From: an uncultured Oscillospiraceae bacterium
GTDB taxonomy: Bacteria > Bacillota > Clostridia > Oscillospirales > Ruminococcaceae
Direction: 5' to 3'
DNA length: 64,000 nt
NCBI GenBank assembly: GCA_910587335.1
Contig: CAJUMG010000004.1
Span: 1 to 64,000 of the forward strand
The notes beneath the pieces are model-generated. The model did no database searches, was not told where the DNA came from, and saw only the letters and a program-made list of their open reading frames with translations. Below, piece after piece: positions 8,453-16,568 of the stretch. A program made the position numbers and the translations under genes. Each line of letters begins with the position of its first letter. Positions within the stretch are counted from its first letter, which is position 1.

Positions 8453-9910
8453 ATGAAGGAAGGACAATCAAAGGTACAGGGGCTGGCTCTTGACCTGGTA
8501 GAAGAAGGCAAGGACCTATCTTTGTGGGAACAAGGCGTTCAAAAGAAAAAGGCGCCGCTCCCCCAAGGCATTACAGACAAAATGATGTATGCGGATGTAA
8601 TCCGGATCGCCTGGCCATCCATGGTTGAGCTGCTTTTGACCCAGCTGGCCTCTATGGTGGATTTGATGATGGTCGGGCAGCTGGGCGCCTGGGCGCTGAC
8701 CTCTGTGGGGCTGACGACCCAGCCAAAATTTTTGTTTATGACGATCTTTCAGGCGCTGAATGTCGGTGCGACGGCGATGGTCGCCCGGTACAAGGGCGCC
8801 GGACGCGCGGATAAAGCCAACCTTGTCATGCGTCAGGCGTTGATGATGACGCTGCTGGCTTCGTTCGTTATGTCTTTTATCGGATATTTCTCCTCTGAGT
8901 GGATGGTCGGTTTTATGGGAGCGTCCGACGCGGAAAGTCTGGCCGGCGGCACCATCTATCTACAGATTCAGATGATCGGATTTGTGCCCATGGCGCTGAC
9001 CACCGCCATCACCGCTGTTTTGCGGGGAGTGGGCAATTCAAGGACGGCGATGATTTATAATGTTGTGGCAAACGCGGTAAACGTTGTCCTTAACTACTTT
9101 TTGATATACGGCCACATGGGATTCCCGGCAATGGGAATCGCCGGCGCTTCTCTGGCGACCATTTTGGGGCAGCTGGTGGCGATGATTATGGCTTTTTTCG
9201 CTGTAATGCGCCAAAACAGCGGTTATCTGCATCTGCGGCTGCGCGATGGGTTCCGTCCTGACCGGGAGTCGGTTACGGCGATCTTCAAGGTGGGGTTCCC
9301 CGCCATGATCGAACAGCTTATCATGCGCGCCGGTATCATTATCTACTCAAAAACCGTGGCCTCTTTGGGGACAGTGGCTTTCGCGACCCATCAGGTATGT
9401 ATGAACATCCAAGCCCTCACCTTTATGAACGGACAAGCCTTTGGCGTTTCCGCCACCTCGCTGGTAGGACAATGTCTGGGCAAGCGCCGTCCGGACATGG
9501 CGGAACAGTACAGCCGCCGGACCCGGCAGGTGGGGATGATGGTTTCCTTGCTTTTGGCTACTTGTTTTCTGTTATTTTCCCGACAAATTGTTTCTTTGTA
9601 CAATGATGACCCAGAAATCATCCAGCTTGGAGGAACCATTTTAATGTTCCTTGCGTTTATCCAGCCTTTCCAGGCTTCTCAGTTTATTTTGGCCGGTGTA
9701 CTGCGCGGCGCGGGTGATACCCAGGCAATCGCGGTTATCACCTTTTTAACGGTATTGCTGGTACGTCCTGGCCTAGCTTTGCTGATGGTATATGGATTTC
9801 ATTGGGGCCTGCCCGGTGCATGGGTAGCCCTAGCGGCGGATCAGCTTTTGCGTTCCCTTTTGGTTTGGCTTCGGTACAATGCCGGAAAGTGGAAGACTAT
9901 TAAGGTTTAA
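8453..9910 (+). CDS. MATE family multidrug/cation exporter
   Basis: A 485-residue multipass exporter of the multidrug and toxic compound extrusion family, exchanging cationic compounds for Na+ or H+. Twelve hydrophobic segments are organised in two similar halves; family landmarks include ELLLTQLASMVDLMMVGQLG, NVGATAMVARYKGAG and the second-half VGFPAMIEQLIMR. The N-terminus has about 45 polar residues before the first helix. GTG at 8438 is an alternative start; ATG 8453 is preferred, though its ribosome site (GCAGG) is weak. If the leader is guanidine-IV, guanidinium or related cations become the likely substrate. Confidence 0.9.
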   Translation: MKEGQSKVQGLALDLVEEGKDLSLWEQGVQKKKAPLPQGITDKMMYADVIRIAWPSMVELLLTQLASMVDLMMVGQLGAWALTSVGLTTQPKFLFMTIFQALNVGATAMVARYKGAGRADKANLVMRQALMMTLLASFVMSFIGYFSSEWMVGFMGASDAESLAGGTIYLQIQMIGFVPMALTTAITAVLRGVGNSRTAMIYNVVANAVNVVLNYFLIYGHMGFPAMGIAGASLATILGQLVAMIMAFFAVMRQNSGYLHLRLRDGFRPDRESVTAIFKVGFPAMIEQLIMRAGIIIYSKTVASLGTVAFATHQVCMNIQALTFMNGQAFGVSATSLVGQCLGKRRPDMAEQYSRRTRQVGMMVSLLLATCFLLFSRQIVSLYNDDPEIIQLGGTILMFLAFIQPFQASQFILAGVLRGAGDTQAIAVITFLTVLLVRPGLALLMVYGFHWGLPGAWVALAADQLLRSLLVWLRYNAGKWKTIKV

Positions 9911-9928
9911 AAGGATCTGGGATACATA

Positions 9929-9961
9929 AAAGGGAGACGGTTTTTCGTCCCCCTTTTTTTA
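9929..9961 (+). terminator. Rho-independent terminator after the MATE gene
   Basis: aaagggagacg (9929-9939) and cgtcccccttt (9946-9956) pair with one mismatch, followed by a run of T. Confidence 0.85.
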
Positions 9962-10071
9962 TACAATGCACCCTCAAGCACCAATAGAGTTCCCCTGCGA
10001 GAATAGAAAGATTTTTCTATTTTTTGCCTTTCTTTTCACAATTTGTTCACATTAGAGCAATACAATACCTA

Positions 10072-10100
10072 TTGACAAAAAGAAAACAGAGGGGTATATT
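10072..10100 (+). promoter_or_regulatory. Sigma-A promoter of the fatty-acid operon
   Basis: TTGACA (10072-10077), exactly 17 bases, TATATT (10095-10100). Near-consensus, placed 50 bases before fabT and immediately upstream of the palindromic operator. Confidence 0.85.
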
Positions 10101-10104
10101 CAAA

Positions 10105-10123
10105 TAGTTAGATTATCAAACTA
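10105..10123. promoter_or_regulatory. FabT-type operator
   Basis: TAGTTAGATTATCAAACTA: TAGTT/AACTA and GAT/ATC arms around a central T. It closely resembles the streptococcal FabT box (AnTTTGATTATCAAATT). It sits over the expected transcription start of the operon whose first gene is a MarR/FabT-like repressor, so it implies autoregulation and control of the whole fab-acc cluster. Confidence 0.75.
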
Positions 10124-10151
10124 ATAATTCATCTATGCTGGAGGAATGGGT

Positions 10152-10610
10152 ATGGATGCTTTTGCGGTAGCGCTTAACGAGGTGTTGGTAGACACTTATC
10201 ACAACATTCTACAGCTTGAGGAAGAAACGCTGAAAAAAAGCGGCCGGATTCATCTTTCCATCAAGGAGATGCATCTGATCGAAGCGGTTGGAAAGGGAGA
10301 AGATCAGGGACGGACGGTCAGCGAAATCGCTGCTGCCATGAATATTACCCGCCCTACTGCCACGGTGGCGATAGGCAAGCTGGAGAAAAGAGGGTATTTA
10401 GAAAAGCAGCCTGACGATAGCGACGGTCGCACCGTCCGCGTTACACTAACCCGAAGCGGGAAGCGGATCGATCATTTTCACCGGCGGTATCATTATAATA
10501 TGGTTACAAAAATTGTGGAAGACCTGACCGAAATGGAAAAGGACAGTCTGTTTCGAGGGATCCGGAAGCTGAACGAATTTTTGAAAAAAAGCCTGGGGGA
10601 GAAAAAATGA
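10152..10610 (+). CDS. fabT: MarR-family fatty-acid regulator (FabT-like)
   Basis: A 152-residue winged-helix repressor. DNA-binding region: TVSEIAAAMNITRPTATVAIGKLEKRGYLEKQ, then the wing DDSDGRTVRVTLT. In lactic acid bacteria FabT, with long-chain acyl-ACP as co-repressor, shuts down fatty-acid synthesis; gene order here (fabT-fabH-acpP-fabK-fabD-fabG-fabF...) is the same. The frame opens at 10146 but that ATG abuts GGAGG (10140-10144); the ATG at 10152 has ideal seven-base spacing. Overlaps fabH by 4 bases. Ligand inferred from homologues. Confidence 0.88.
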   Translation: MDAFAVALNEVLVDTYHNILQLEEETLKKSGRIHLSIKEMHLIEAVGKGEDQGRTVSEIAAAMNITRPTATVAIGKLEKRGYLEKQPDDSDGRTVRVTLTRSGKRIDHFHRRYHYNMVTKIVEDLTEMEKDSLFRGIRKLNEFLKKSLGEKK

Positions 10611-11560
10611 GTTTTTGTGTATTAGGAACCGGCAGCTATGTTCCGCCTAAAGTCGTGACCAACGATGATTTAGCATCCTTTTTGGAAACCTCTGACGAAT
10701 GGATCCGGGAACGAACCGGCATCCGGCAGCGTCATGTCTGTGAGACGGAGTCCACCTGCGATTTGGCGTATCAGGCGGCTCTAGCTGCGCTGGAGCAAAG
10801 CGCCGTTAAGCCAGAGGAGCTGGATATGATCCTTTGCGCCACCATCAGCGGGGATTTCGCCACGCCGTCGGTGGCATGTGTTGTACAAAAACGTCTGGGC
10901 GCTGCTTGTCCGGCTATGGACCTTAACGCAGCCTGTTCAGGCTTTTTGTTTTTGCTGGATACGGCGGCGGGCTTTTTCGCCCGGGGCAAAGCCAAAAAGA
11001 TGCTGGTCATCGGTGCGGAGCGCATCAGCAGGCTACTGGATTGGGACGACCGCAGCACCTGCGTGATTTTTGGCGACGGAGCCGGCGCGATGGTGCTGGG
11101 TGAAGGAGACGGGTATCTTGCCTCCCAGCTGCATTCCAAGGGGGACGACGAGGTAATCCGCACCCCGGTATTCGAGGGGAAATCCCCTTTTTACAAGCGG
11201 GAGCAGGAGAATCCCTATATTCATATGAAGGGGCAGGAAACCTTTCGCTTTGCAGTAAACGCCATGACCCATGATTTGAAACATTTGATCAAGCAGGCTG
11301 GTTTTTCTGAGGAGGAGATCAACTGGGTGATCCCCCATCAGGCCAATATTCGTATTATCGACGCAGCCAGAAAGCGGCTGAACATCCCGCCGGAGCTGTT
11401 CTGCGTAAATATTGACCGATATGGCAACACCTCTGCCGCAAGTATCCCGATGGTGATGGACGAACTCAATCGCTCTGGGGACCTGAAGCGGGGCGATCTA
11501 TTGGCATTGTGCGCCTTTGGAGGCGGCCTATCCAGTGCCGCCTGTATTCTTCGCTGGTAA
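10607..11560 (+). CDS. fabH: 3-oxoacyl-ACP synthase III (FabH)
   Basis: Condenses acetyl-CoA (or branched primers) with malonyl-ACP to start fatty-acid chains. 317 residues, standard length. The catalytic triad is visible: Cys110 in NAACSGF, His244 in IPHQANIRI and Asn274 in RYGNTSAAS, at or near E. coli numbering. The start overlaps the fabT stop (ATGA). Primer preference, straight or branched, cannot be judged reliably from sequence here. Confidence 0.96.
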   Translation: MSFCVLGTGSYVPPKVVTNDDLASFLETSDEWIRERTGIRQRHVCETESTCDLAYQAALAALEQSAVKPEELDMILCATISGDFATPSVACVVQKRLGAACPAMDLNAACSGFLFLLDTAAGFFARGKAKKMLVIGAERISRLLDWDDRSTCVIFGDGAGAMVLGEGDGYLASQLHSKGDDEVIRTPVFEGKSPFYKREQENPYIHMKGQETFRFAVNAMTHDLKHLIKQAGFSEEEINWVIPHQANIRIIDAARKRLNIPPELFCVNIDRYGNTSAASIPMVMDELNRSGDLKRGDLLALCAFGGGLSSAACILRW

Positions 11561-11614
11561 GGCCGGGCATTCGGCTTTCCATATATTTTTTGTATTTTAT
11601 GGGAGGAAATAAAG

Positions 11615-11845
11615 ATGATCTTTGAGAAGCTGGTTGCTGTTTTAGCAGAGCATGTGGATTGTGACCCCTCTGCCGTTACCATGGATACCACCTTTGAGGA
11701 GCTGGGCGTTGATTCGCTGGATACTGTCGATATGGTCATGGAGCTGGAGGAAGCGCTGGACATCGAGCTGGAATTGGATGAAAAAATCTCCACCGTTGGC
11801 GAAATGGTCAAGCTGGTGGAAGAAAAAATGGGCGAGAAGGAATAA
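11615..11845 (+). CDS. acpP: Acyl carrier protein
   Basis: A 76-residue acidic four-helix carrier. The phosphopantetheine attachment site is Ser34 in GVDSLDTVDMVM. It carries the growing acyl chain between all enzymes encoded around it. ATG follows GGGAGGAAATAAAG, one of the strongest ribosome sites in the operon, fitting the high abundance of ACP. Confidence 0.96.
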   Translation: MIFEKLVAVLAEHVDCDPSAVTMDTTFEELGVDSLDTVDMVMELEEALDIELELDEKISTVGEMVKLVEEKMGEKE

Positions 11846-11848
11846 ACC

Positions 11849-12796
11849 ATGATTAAGACACCGATTTGTGACATGCTGGGTATTGAATACCCGATTTTCC
11901 AGGGCGGTATGGCCTGGATTTCTGACGGAAAGCTGGCGGCGGCGGTATCGGAGGGCGGCGGCCTGGGGATTATCTCAGCCATGAACGCCGACACAAATTA
12001 TCTGAAAAAGGAAATTGACATCTGCCGCGGCTTAACCAAAAAGCCCTTTGGAGTAAATGTTATGCTCATGAGTCCCCATGTGGAGGAAGTGGCAAAGCTG
12101 CTGGCCGAAGAAAAGGTCCCGGTTATTACAACCGGCGCCGGAAATCCTGGAAAATATATGAAGCTTTGGCAGGAAGCCGGCATCAAGGTGATTCCGGTGG
12201 TGGCCTCGGTCGCCATGGCCAAGCTGGTAACCCGTCAGGGCGCCTGTGCTGTGATCGCCGAAGGCGGCGAGTCCGGCGGACATGTGGGGGATTTGACCAC
12301 CATGGCGCTACTTCCGCAGGTGTGCGACGCAACCCCTCTTCCGGTCATTGGGGCAGGCGGCATTGCCGATGGCCGCGGCGTTGCGGCAGCCTTTATGCTG
12401 GGCGCTGTCGGCGTACAGCTGGGCACCCGCTTTCTGGTTGCCGAAGAGTGCGGCGTGCATCAAACCTACAAAAACAAAGTTCTCAAGGCAAAGGACATCG
12501 ATACGATCTCTACCGGCAAACGGCTGGGACATCCGGTACGCTGCTTAAAGACCCCCTATTCCCGTGAGTATTTCCGCAAAGAGTATGACGGAAATGTTTC
12601 GGACGAGGAGCTGGAGTCCTTTGGCGCCGGCGCGCTTCGTCTGGCCGCGGTAGAAGGCGACGAACAGCACGGCTGCTTTTTGGCAGGGCAAATCTCCGCA
12701 ATGGTGAAAAAGGAACAGCCTGCCGCCGAAATGATCCGCGAAATTTTTGCTGAGGCGGAAGACGTTTTGAATGGAGCAAAAAGATGGGTAAAATAG
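11849..12796 (+). CDS. fabK: Enoyl-ACP reductase II (FabK)
   Basis: An FMN-dependent TIM-barrel enzyme (315 aa) that reduces the trans-2-enoyl-ACP double bond, completing each elongation cycle. It replaces FabI, which is not in the window. Landmarks: IEYPIFQGGMAWIS, the glycine-rich phosphate-binding GAGGIADGRGVAAAFMLGA and the GGHVGDLTT motif with His145 corresponding to the FabK active-site histidine. Starts 3 bases after acpP and overlaps fabD by 13 bases. FabK enzymes are generally insensitive to triclosan. Confidence 0.95.
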   Translation: MIKTPICDMLGIEYPIFQGGMAWISDGKLAAAVSEGGGLGIISAMNADTNYLKKEIDICRGLTKKPFGVNVMLMSPHVEEVAKLLAEEKVPVITTGAGNPGKYMKLWQEAGIKVIPVVASVAMAKLVTRQGACAVIAEGGESGGHVGDLTTMALLPQVCDATPLPVIGAGGIADGRGVAAAFMLGAVGVQLGTRFLVAEECGVHQTYKNKVLKAKDIDTISTGKRLGHPVRCLKTPYSREYFRKEYDGNVSDEELESFGAGALRLAAVEGDEQHGCFLAGQISAMVKKEQPAAEMIREIFAEAEDVLNGAKRWVK

Positions 12797-13701
12797 CGTT
12801 TCTTTTTTCCGGTCAGGGCGCACAATACAGCGGCATGGGCCGGGAATTGACACAGGCGTCCGCCACGGCAAAGGAGCTGTTTCAGCTGGCCGACCGGCTG
12901 CGTCCGGGAACGTCGGACCAGTGCTTCGAGGGATCCAAGGAGGAGCTGTCCCAAACCCGAAATACACAGCCCTGTCTGTTCTGTGTGGACCTGGCGGCGG
13001 CTTTGGCGCTGGAGGAAGAGGGCGTAAAGGCCGATGGTGCTGCGGGCTTTTCTTTGGGCGAGATGGCAGCTTTGACCTTTGCCGGTATGCTGGATCAAGA
13101 GATGGGCTTTTCCTTGGTATGTCAGCGGGCAGCACTTATGGATGAAGCCGCCCAGCAGGTGGACAGCGCAATGGCGGCGGTCCTAAAATTAGATAATCAG
13201 ACGGTTGAGGAGCTTTGCGCCCGGTTCACGCAGCTGTACCCGGTAAACTACAACTGTCCGGGACAGCTGGTCGTAGCGGGATTGCGGGAGGAAATCGAGG
13301 CGCTTAAGCCTTTGGTGAAAGAAGCCGGTGGGCGGATGGTTCCGCTGGCGGTCAGCGGCGGGTTTCATTCACCGTTTATGGCCAAAGCTGCCAAAGCCTT
13401 TGGTCAGGAATTAGAGCCCCTTTCCTTTGAATCGGGGCGGATACCGGTATGGGCTAATCTGACAGCAGAGCCCTATGGGCAGAACCCCAAAGCGCTTTTG
13501 GCAGCTCAGATGGAAAATCCTGTCCTTTGGGAACAGACTCTGCATAATATGTTCGCGGCCGGATTTGATACATTTATCGAGGTAGGACCCGGTAAAACCT
13601 TGTATGGTTTTGTAGCAAAGACGCTGCCGCAGGCAAAAGCTTATCATGTAGAGGACGCACAGACTTTGGAAACAACGATAAAGGCGGTGTTGGAAGAATG
13701 A
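12784..13701 (+). CDS. fabD: Malonyl-CoA:ACP transacylase (FabD)
   Basis: Moves malonyl from CoA to ACP, supplying the extender for FabH and FabF. 305 residues with FLFSGQGAQYSGMG at the N-terminus, the nucleophile elbow GFSLGE (Ser90; Phe replaces the commoner His of GHSLG) and catalytic His195 in GGFHSPFM. ATG follows GGAGCAAAAAG inside the end of fabK; its stop overlaps the fabG start. Confidence 0.95.
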   Translation: MGKIAFLFSGQGAQYSGMGRELTQASATAKELFQLADRLRPGTSDQCFEGSKEELSQTRNTQPCLFCVDLAAALALEEEGVKADGAAGFSLGEMAALTFAGMLDQEMGFSLVCQRAALMDEAAQQVDSAMAAVLKLDNQTVEELCARFTQLYPVNYNCPGQLVVAGLREEIEALKPLVKEAGGRMVPLAVSGGFHSPFMAKAAKAFGQELEPLSFESGRIPVWANLTAEPYGQNPKALLAAQMENPVLWEQTLHNMFAAGFDTFIEVGPGKTLYGFVAKTLPQAKAYHVEDAQTLETTIKAVLEE

Positions 13702-14438
13702 ATCTTGAGGGAAAAACCGCGCTCATTACCGGCGCCAGCCGCGGGATCGGCAGGGCGATCGCTCTTGCCTTTGCAAAGGAGGGCGCCAATCTTGCGGTAA
13801 TCTTCGCCGGAAACGCTCAGGCGGCGGACGAGGTCTGCCAGCAGGCGTCTTTGCTTGGGGTACAGGCGAAAGCTTATCAGTGCGACGTAGCGGATTTTGA
13901 CCAGGCAAAACAGACCGTCCAGGCGGTGCAGAAGGATTTTGGCGGCGTTGATATTCTCGTCAACAACGCAGGTATTACCCGGGACGGACTGGTCTATACC
14001 ATGAAGGAAGCGGATTTCGACGCCGTGCTAGACACCAATTTAAAAGGTGCGTTCAATTTTATCAAGCACTGTTATCCGATTTTTGTCAAAAAACGAGCGG
14101 GCAAGATTATTAACATTTCATCGGTGTCCGGTCTGATGGGAAATGGCGGCCAGGCCAACTATTCCGCCTCCAAGGCCGGGCTCATCGGTCTAACCAAATC
14201 GGTTGCCCGGGAGCTGGCGGGCCGCGGAATCTGCTGCAACGCCATTGCACCAGGCTTTATTGAAACCGATATGACCGCGGGAATCGACAAAGAGGAGAAT
14301 CCGCTTGCAGGCGTCATTCCCCTAAAGCGGATGGGCAGGCCGGAGGAAATCGCCCATCTGGCGGTATTTTTAGCCGGCAGCGGTTCCGACTATATTACCG
14401 GGGAGGTCATCCGCGTTGACGGCGGTTTGGCCATGTAG
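13698..14438 (+). CDS. fabG: 3-oxoacyl-ACP reductase (FabG)
   Basis: NADPH-dependent short-chain dehydrogenase of 246 residues reducing 3-oxoacyl-ACP. Visible are the cofactor loop TGASRGIGRAIA, NNAG, the catalytic Ser in NISSVSG, the YSASKAG Tyr/Lys motif and the GFIETDMT segment. Overlaps the fabD stop by 4 bases and precedes fabF by 14 bases. Confidence 0.95.
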   Translation: MNLEGKTALITGASRGIGRAIALAFAKEGANLAVIFAGNAQAADEVCQQASLLGVQAKAYQCDVADFDQAKQTVQAVQKDFGGVDILVNNAGITRDGLVYTMKEADFDAVLDTNLKGAFNFIKHCYPIFVKKRAGKIINISSVSGLMGNGGQANYSASKAGLIGLTKSVARELAGRGICCNAIAPGFIETDMTAGIDKEENPLAGVIPLKRMGRPEEIAHLAVFLAGSGSDYITGEVIRVDGGLAM

Positions 14439-14452
14439 GAAGGAGGACGCAT

Positions 14453-15682
14453 ATGAGACGCGTAGTAGTAACCGGCCTTGGGGCGGTAACGCCCGTCGGC
14501 AACGAAATTCCTGTGTTCTGGGAAAACCTGCTGGCCGGTAAAAACGGCATTGGGCCGCTGGATCGGTTTGATGCAAAAGAATACAAGGCAAAGGTCGCGG
14601 CACAGGTAAAGGACTTTGATCCCACCCGTTATATGGAAAAGGGCGAAGTGAGAAAAAGCGATCTGTTCAGCCAATACGCAATGGCAGCGGCCTGTCAGGC
14701 TGTAGAGGACAGCGGCATCGCCGGCAAGGTAGTGCCAGAGCGGTTCGGCGTGTATTTTGGTTCCGGCATTGGCGGACTGATTACCATGTCTGGCGAAATA
14801 CAAAAGCTTTTGGAAAAGGGGCCGAAACGGGTATCGCCTTTCTTTATCCCCATGATGATCTCCAATATGGCGGCGGGCAATATCGCCATTCGTTTTGAAG
14901 CAAAAGGACCCTGTCTCCCGGTAACCACCGCCTGTGCTACCAGCACCAACGAGGTGGGAGAGGCGTTCCACGCTATCCGCGCAGGGTATGCGGACGTGAT
15001 TTTAGCAGGTGGCGCAGAAGCGGCTATCACCCCTATTGGCGTGGCCGGTTTTACCAACTGCATGGCTCTTTCTTTGGCAGAGAACCCGGACGAAGCTTCT
15101 TTACCGTTCGACAAGCGCCGCGGCGGCTTTGTCATGGGAGAAGGCGCCGGCGCCCTCATTTTAGAGGAGTATGAGCACGCCAAAAAGCGCGGCGCCCACA
15201 TCTATGCGGAAATGACCGGTTATGGATGCACCTGCGACGCGTATCATATGACAGCCCCCGCTCCTGGCGGAGAAGGTGCTGCCCGGGCGATCGCTTTGGC
15301 ATTGGAGGAAACCGGCACAATCACCGGACCTATTTATCTGAACGCCCATGGCACCGGCACACCGCTGAACGACAAAACCGAGACACAGGCCATCAAAGCC
15401 GCGTTGGGTGAAAAAACAGCGGATCTTTTTGTCAGCTCTACCAAATCCATGACCGGCCATATGCTGGGTGCGGCAGGCGCGGTCGAAGCCATTGTCGCAG
15501 CATTAGCACTGTATCATGGGCAGATCCCTCCTACCATCAATCTGCGTGAACCGGACCCTGAATGTGATTTGGATTATGTGCCGAATCAGGCGAAAAAGGT
15601 GCAGGCACAGTTGGCATTGTCAACCTCTTTGGGATTTGGCGGGCATAACGCGTGTATCGCATTTAAGCGGATGGAGGGATAA
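14453..15682 (+). CDS. fabF: 3-oxoacyl-ACP synthase II (FabF)
   Basis: Elongating condensing enzyme, 409 residues. Catalytic residues are Cys161 (TTACATSTN), His299 (NAHGTGTPLND) and His336 (KSMTGHMLGAAG). The only FabB/F-type enzyme in the operon, so it likely performs all elongation steps. Strong GGAAGGAGG site before the ATG. Confidence 0.96.
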   Translation: MRRVVVTGLGAVTPVGNEIPVFWENLLAGKNGIGPLDRFDAKEYKAKVAAQVKDFDPTRYMEKGEVRKSDLFSQYAMAAACQAVEDSGIAGKVVPERFGVYFGSGIGGLITMSGEIQKLLEKGPKRVSPFFIPMMISNMAAGNIAIRFEAKGPCLPVTTACATSTNEVGEAFHAIRAGYADVILAGGAEAAITPIGVAGFTNCMALSLAENPDEASLPFDKRRGGFVMGEGAGALILEEYEHAKKRGAHIYAEMTGYGCTCDAYHMTAPAPGGEGAARAIALALEETGTITGPIYLNAHGTGTPLNDKTETQAIKAALGEKTADLFVSSTKSMTGHMLGAAGAVEAIVAALALYHGQIPPTINLREPDPECDLDYVPNQAKKVQAQLALSTSLGFGGHNACIAFKRMEG

Positions 15683-15689
15683 AACACAA

Positions 15690-16151
15690 ATGGAGATGAA
15701 AGAAATCCGCGCGCTGGCGCAAATTATGAAAGAGCATGGAATCACTCGGGTGGAAATGCAGGAAAATGGAAAAAGTATTCGGATGGAGCGGGAAGTCTCT
15801 GTCTGTCCGCCAGCGGGAACACCCGTGCTGTCAACCCCTATTATGCAATCTCCCCTGCTTTCGACCGAGCAGGAAGCTAAAACCCAGGCGGAGCCTCCGG
15901 TCCCGGATGGCCGAGTTGTAGAGAGCCCGATCGTTGGCATGTATTACGCATCGCCCGCGCCCGGAGATCCGCCTTTTGTGAAAAACGGCAGTCAGGTAAA
16001 AAAAGGCGATGTACTCTGCATTATTGAAGCGATGAAAACCATGAATGAAATCACCGCCGACTGCGACGGAGAAATTGTTCAGATCTATGCGGGCAACGGT
16101 CAGCTGGTCGAAGTAGGTCAGCGGCTGTTCCTTGTGAGGGATACGCAATGA
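15690..16151 (+). CDS. accB: Biotin carboxyl carrier protein of acetyl-CoA carboxylase
   Basis: A 153-residue carrier: an N-terminal helical segment, a Pro/Ala/Thr-rich linker (about residues 40-75), and the C-terminal biotinyl domain with EAMKTMNEI, Lys116 being the biotinylated residue. The frame is open back to 15516 inside fabF; the ATG at 15690 is chosen because GGAGGG precedes it and the protein begins with the family's MEMKEIRAL. Overlaps fabZ by 4 bases. Confidence 0.94.
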   Translation: MEMKEIRALAQIMKEHGITRVEMQENGKSIRMEREVSVCPPAGTPVLSTPIMQSPLLSTEQEAKTQAEPPVPDGRVVESPIVGMYYASPAPGDPPFVKNGSQVKKGDVLCIIEAMKTMNEITADCDGEIVQIYAGNGQLVEVGQRLFLVRDTQ

Positions 16152-16564
16152 ATCAAGAAGAAATTATGAAAATTCTCCCCCATCGGGACAATATGCTTTT
16201 GGTAGAAGAGGCGCAGGTCATTGACGGTGTGGCCCACGGAAAATATACCGTGCGCGGCGACGAATGGTTTTTACAGGGGCATTTTCCCGGCAATTCGGTC
16301 GTTCCCGGCGTTATTCTCTGCGAGATGATGGCCCAGGCCACCTGTGTTTTGCTGGCAGAAGAGCTGCCCGAGGGTGCAACCCCTTTTTTCACCAGCCTGG
16401 ATAAAGTAAAGTTTAAAAATCCAGTACGTCCCGGTGACACGCTGGAAACAGAATGTGTCATTACCAAATCGAAAGGCCCGTTTTATTTTGCCAGCGGAAA
16501 AGGCTACGTCGATGGAAAACTGTCGGTCAGCGGAGACTTTTCCTTTGCTGTTGTGAGGAAGTGA
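16148..16564 (+). CDS. fabZ: 3-hydroxyacyl-ACP dehydratase (FabZ)
   Basis: A 138-residue hot-dog-fold dehydratase producing trans-2-enoyl-ACP. LPHRDNMLLVE opens the protein; the catalytic residues are His45 (GHFPGNSVVPG) and Glu59 (CEMMAQA). There is no FabM or FabA gene nearby, so how this organism makes unsaturated fatty acids, if it does, is not explained by this operon. Confidence 0.95.
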   Translation: MNQEEIMKILPHRDNMLLVEEAQVIDGVAHGKYTVRGDEWFLQGHFPGNSVVPGVILCEMMAQATCVLLAEELPEGATPFFTSLDKVKFKNPVRPGDTLETECVITKSKGPFYFASGKGYVDGKLSVSGDFSFAVVRK

Positions 16565-16568
16565 GCCA

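Noticed and set aside
11338..11994. 218-codon open frame antisense to fabH, acpP and fabK
   Set aside because: Low-complexity Ser-rich translation, typical shadow of GC-rich coding DNA; the sense genes are certain.
12545..13135. Long overlapping frames antisense to fabK/fabD
   Set aside because: Basic, Pro/Arg-rich shadow products without ribosome sites.
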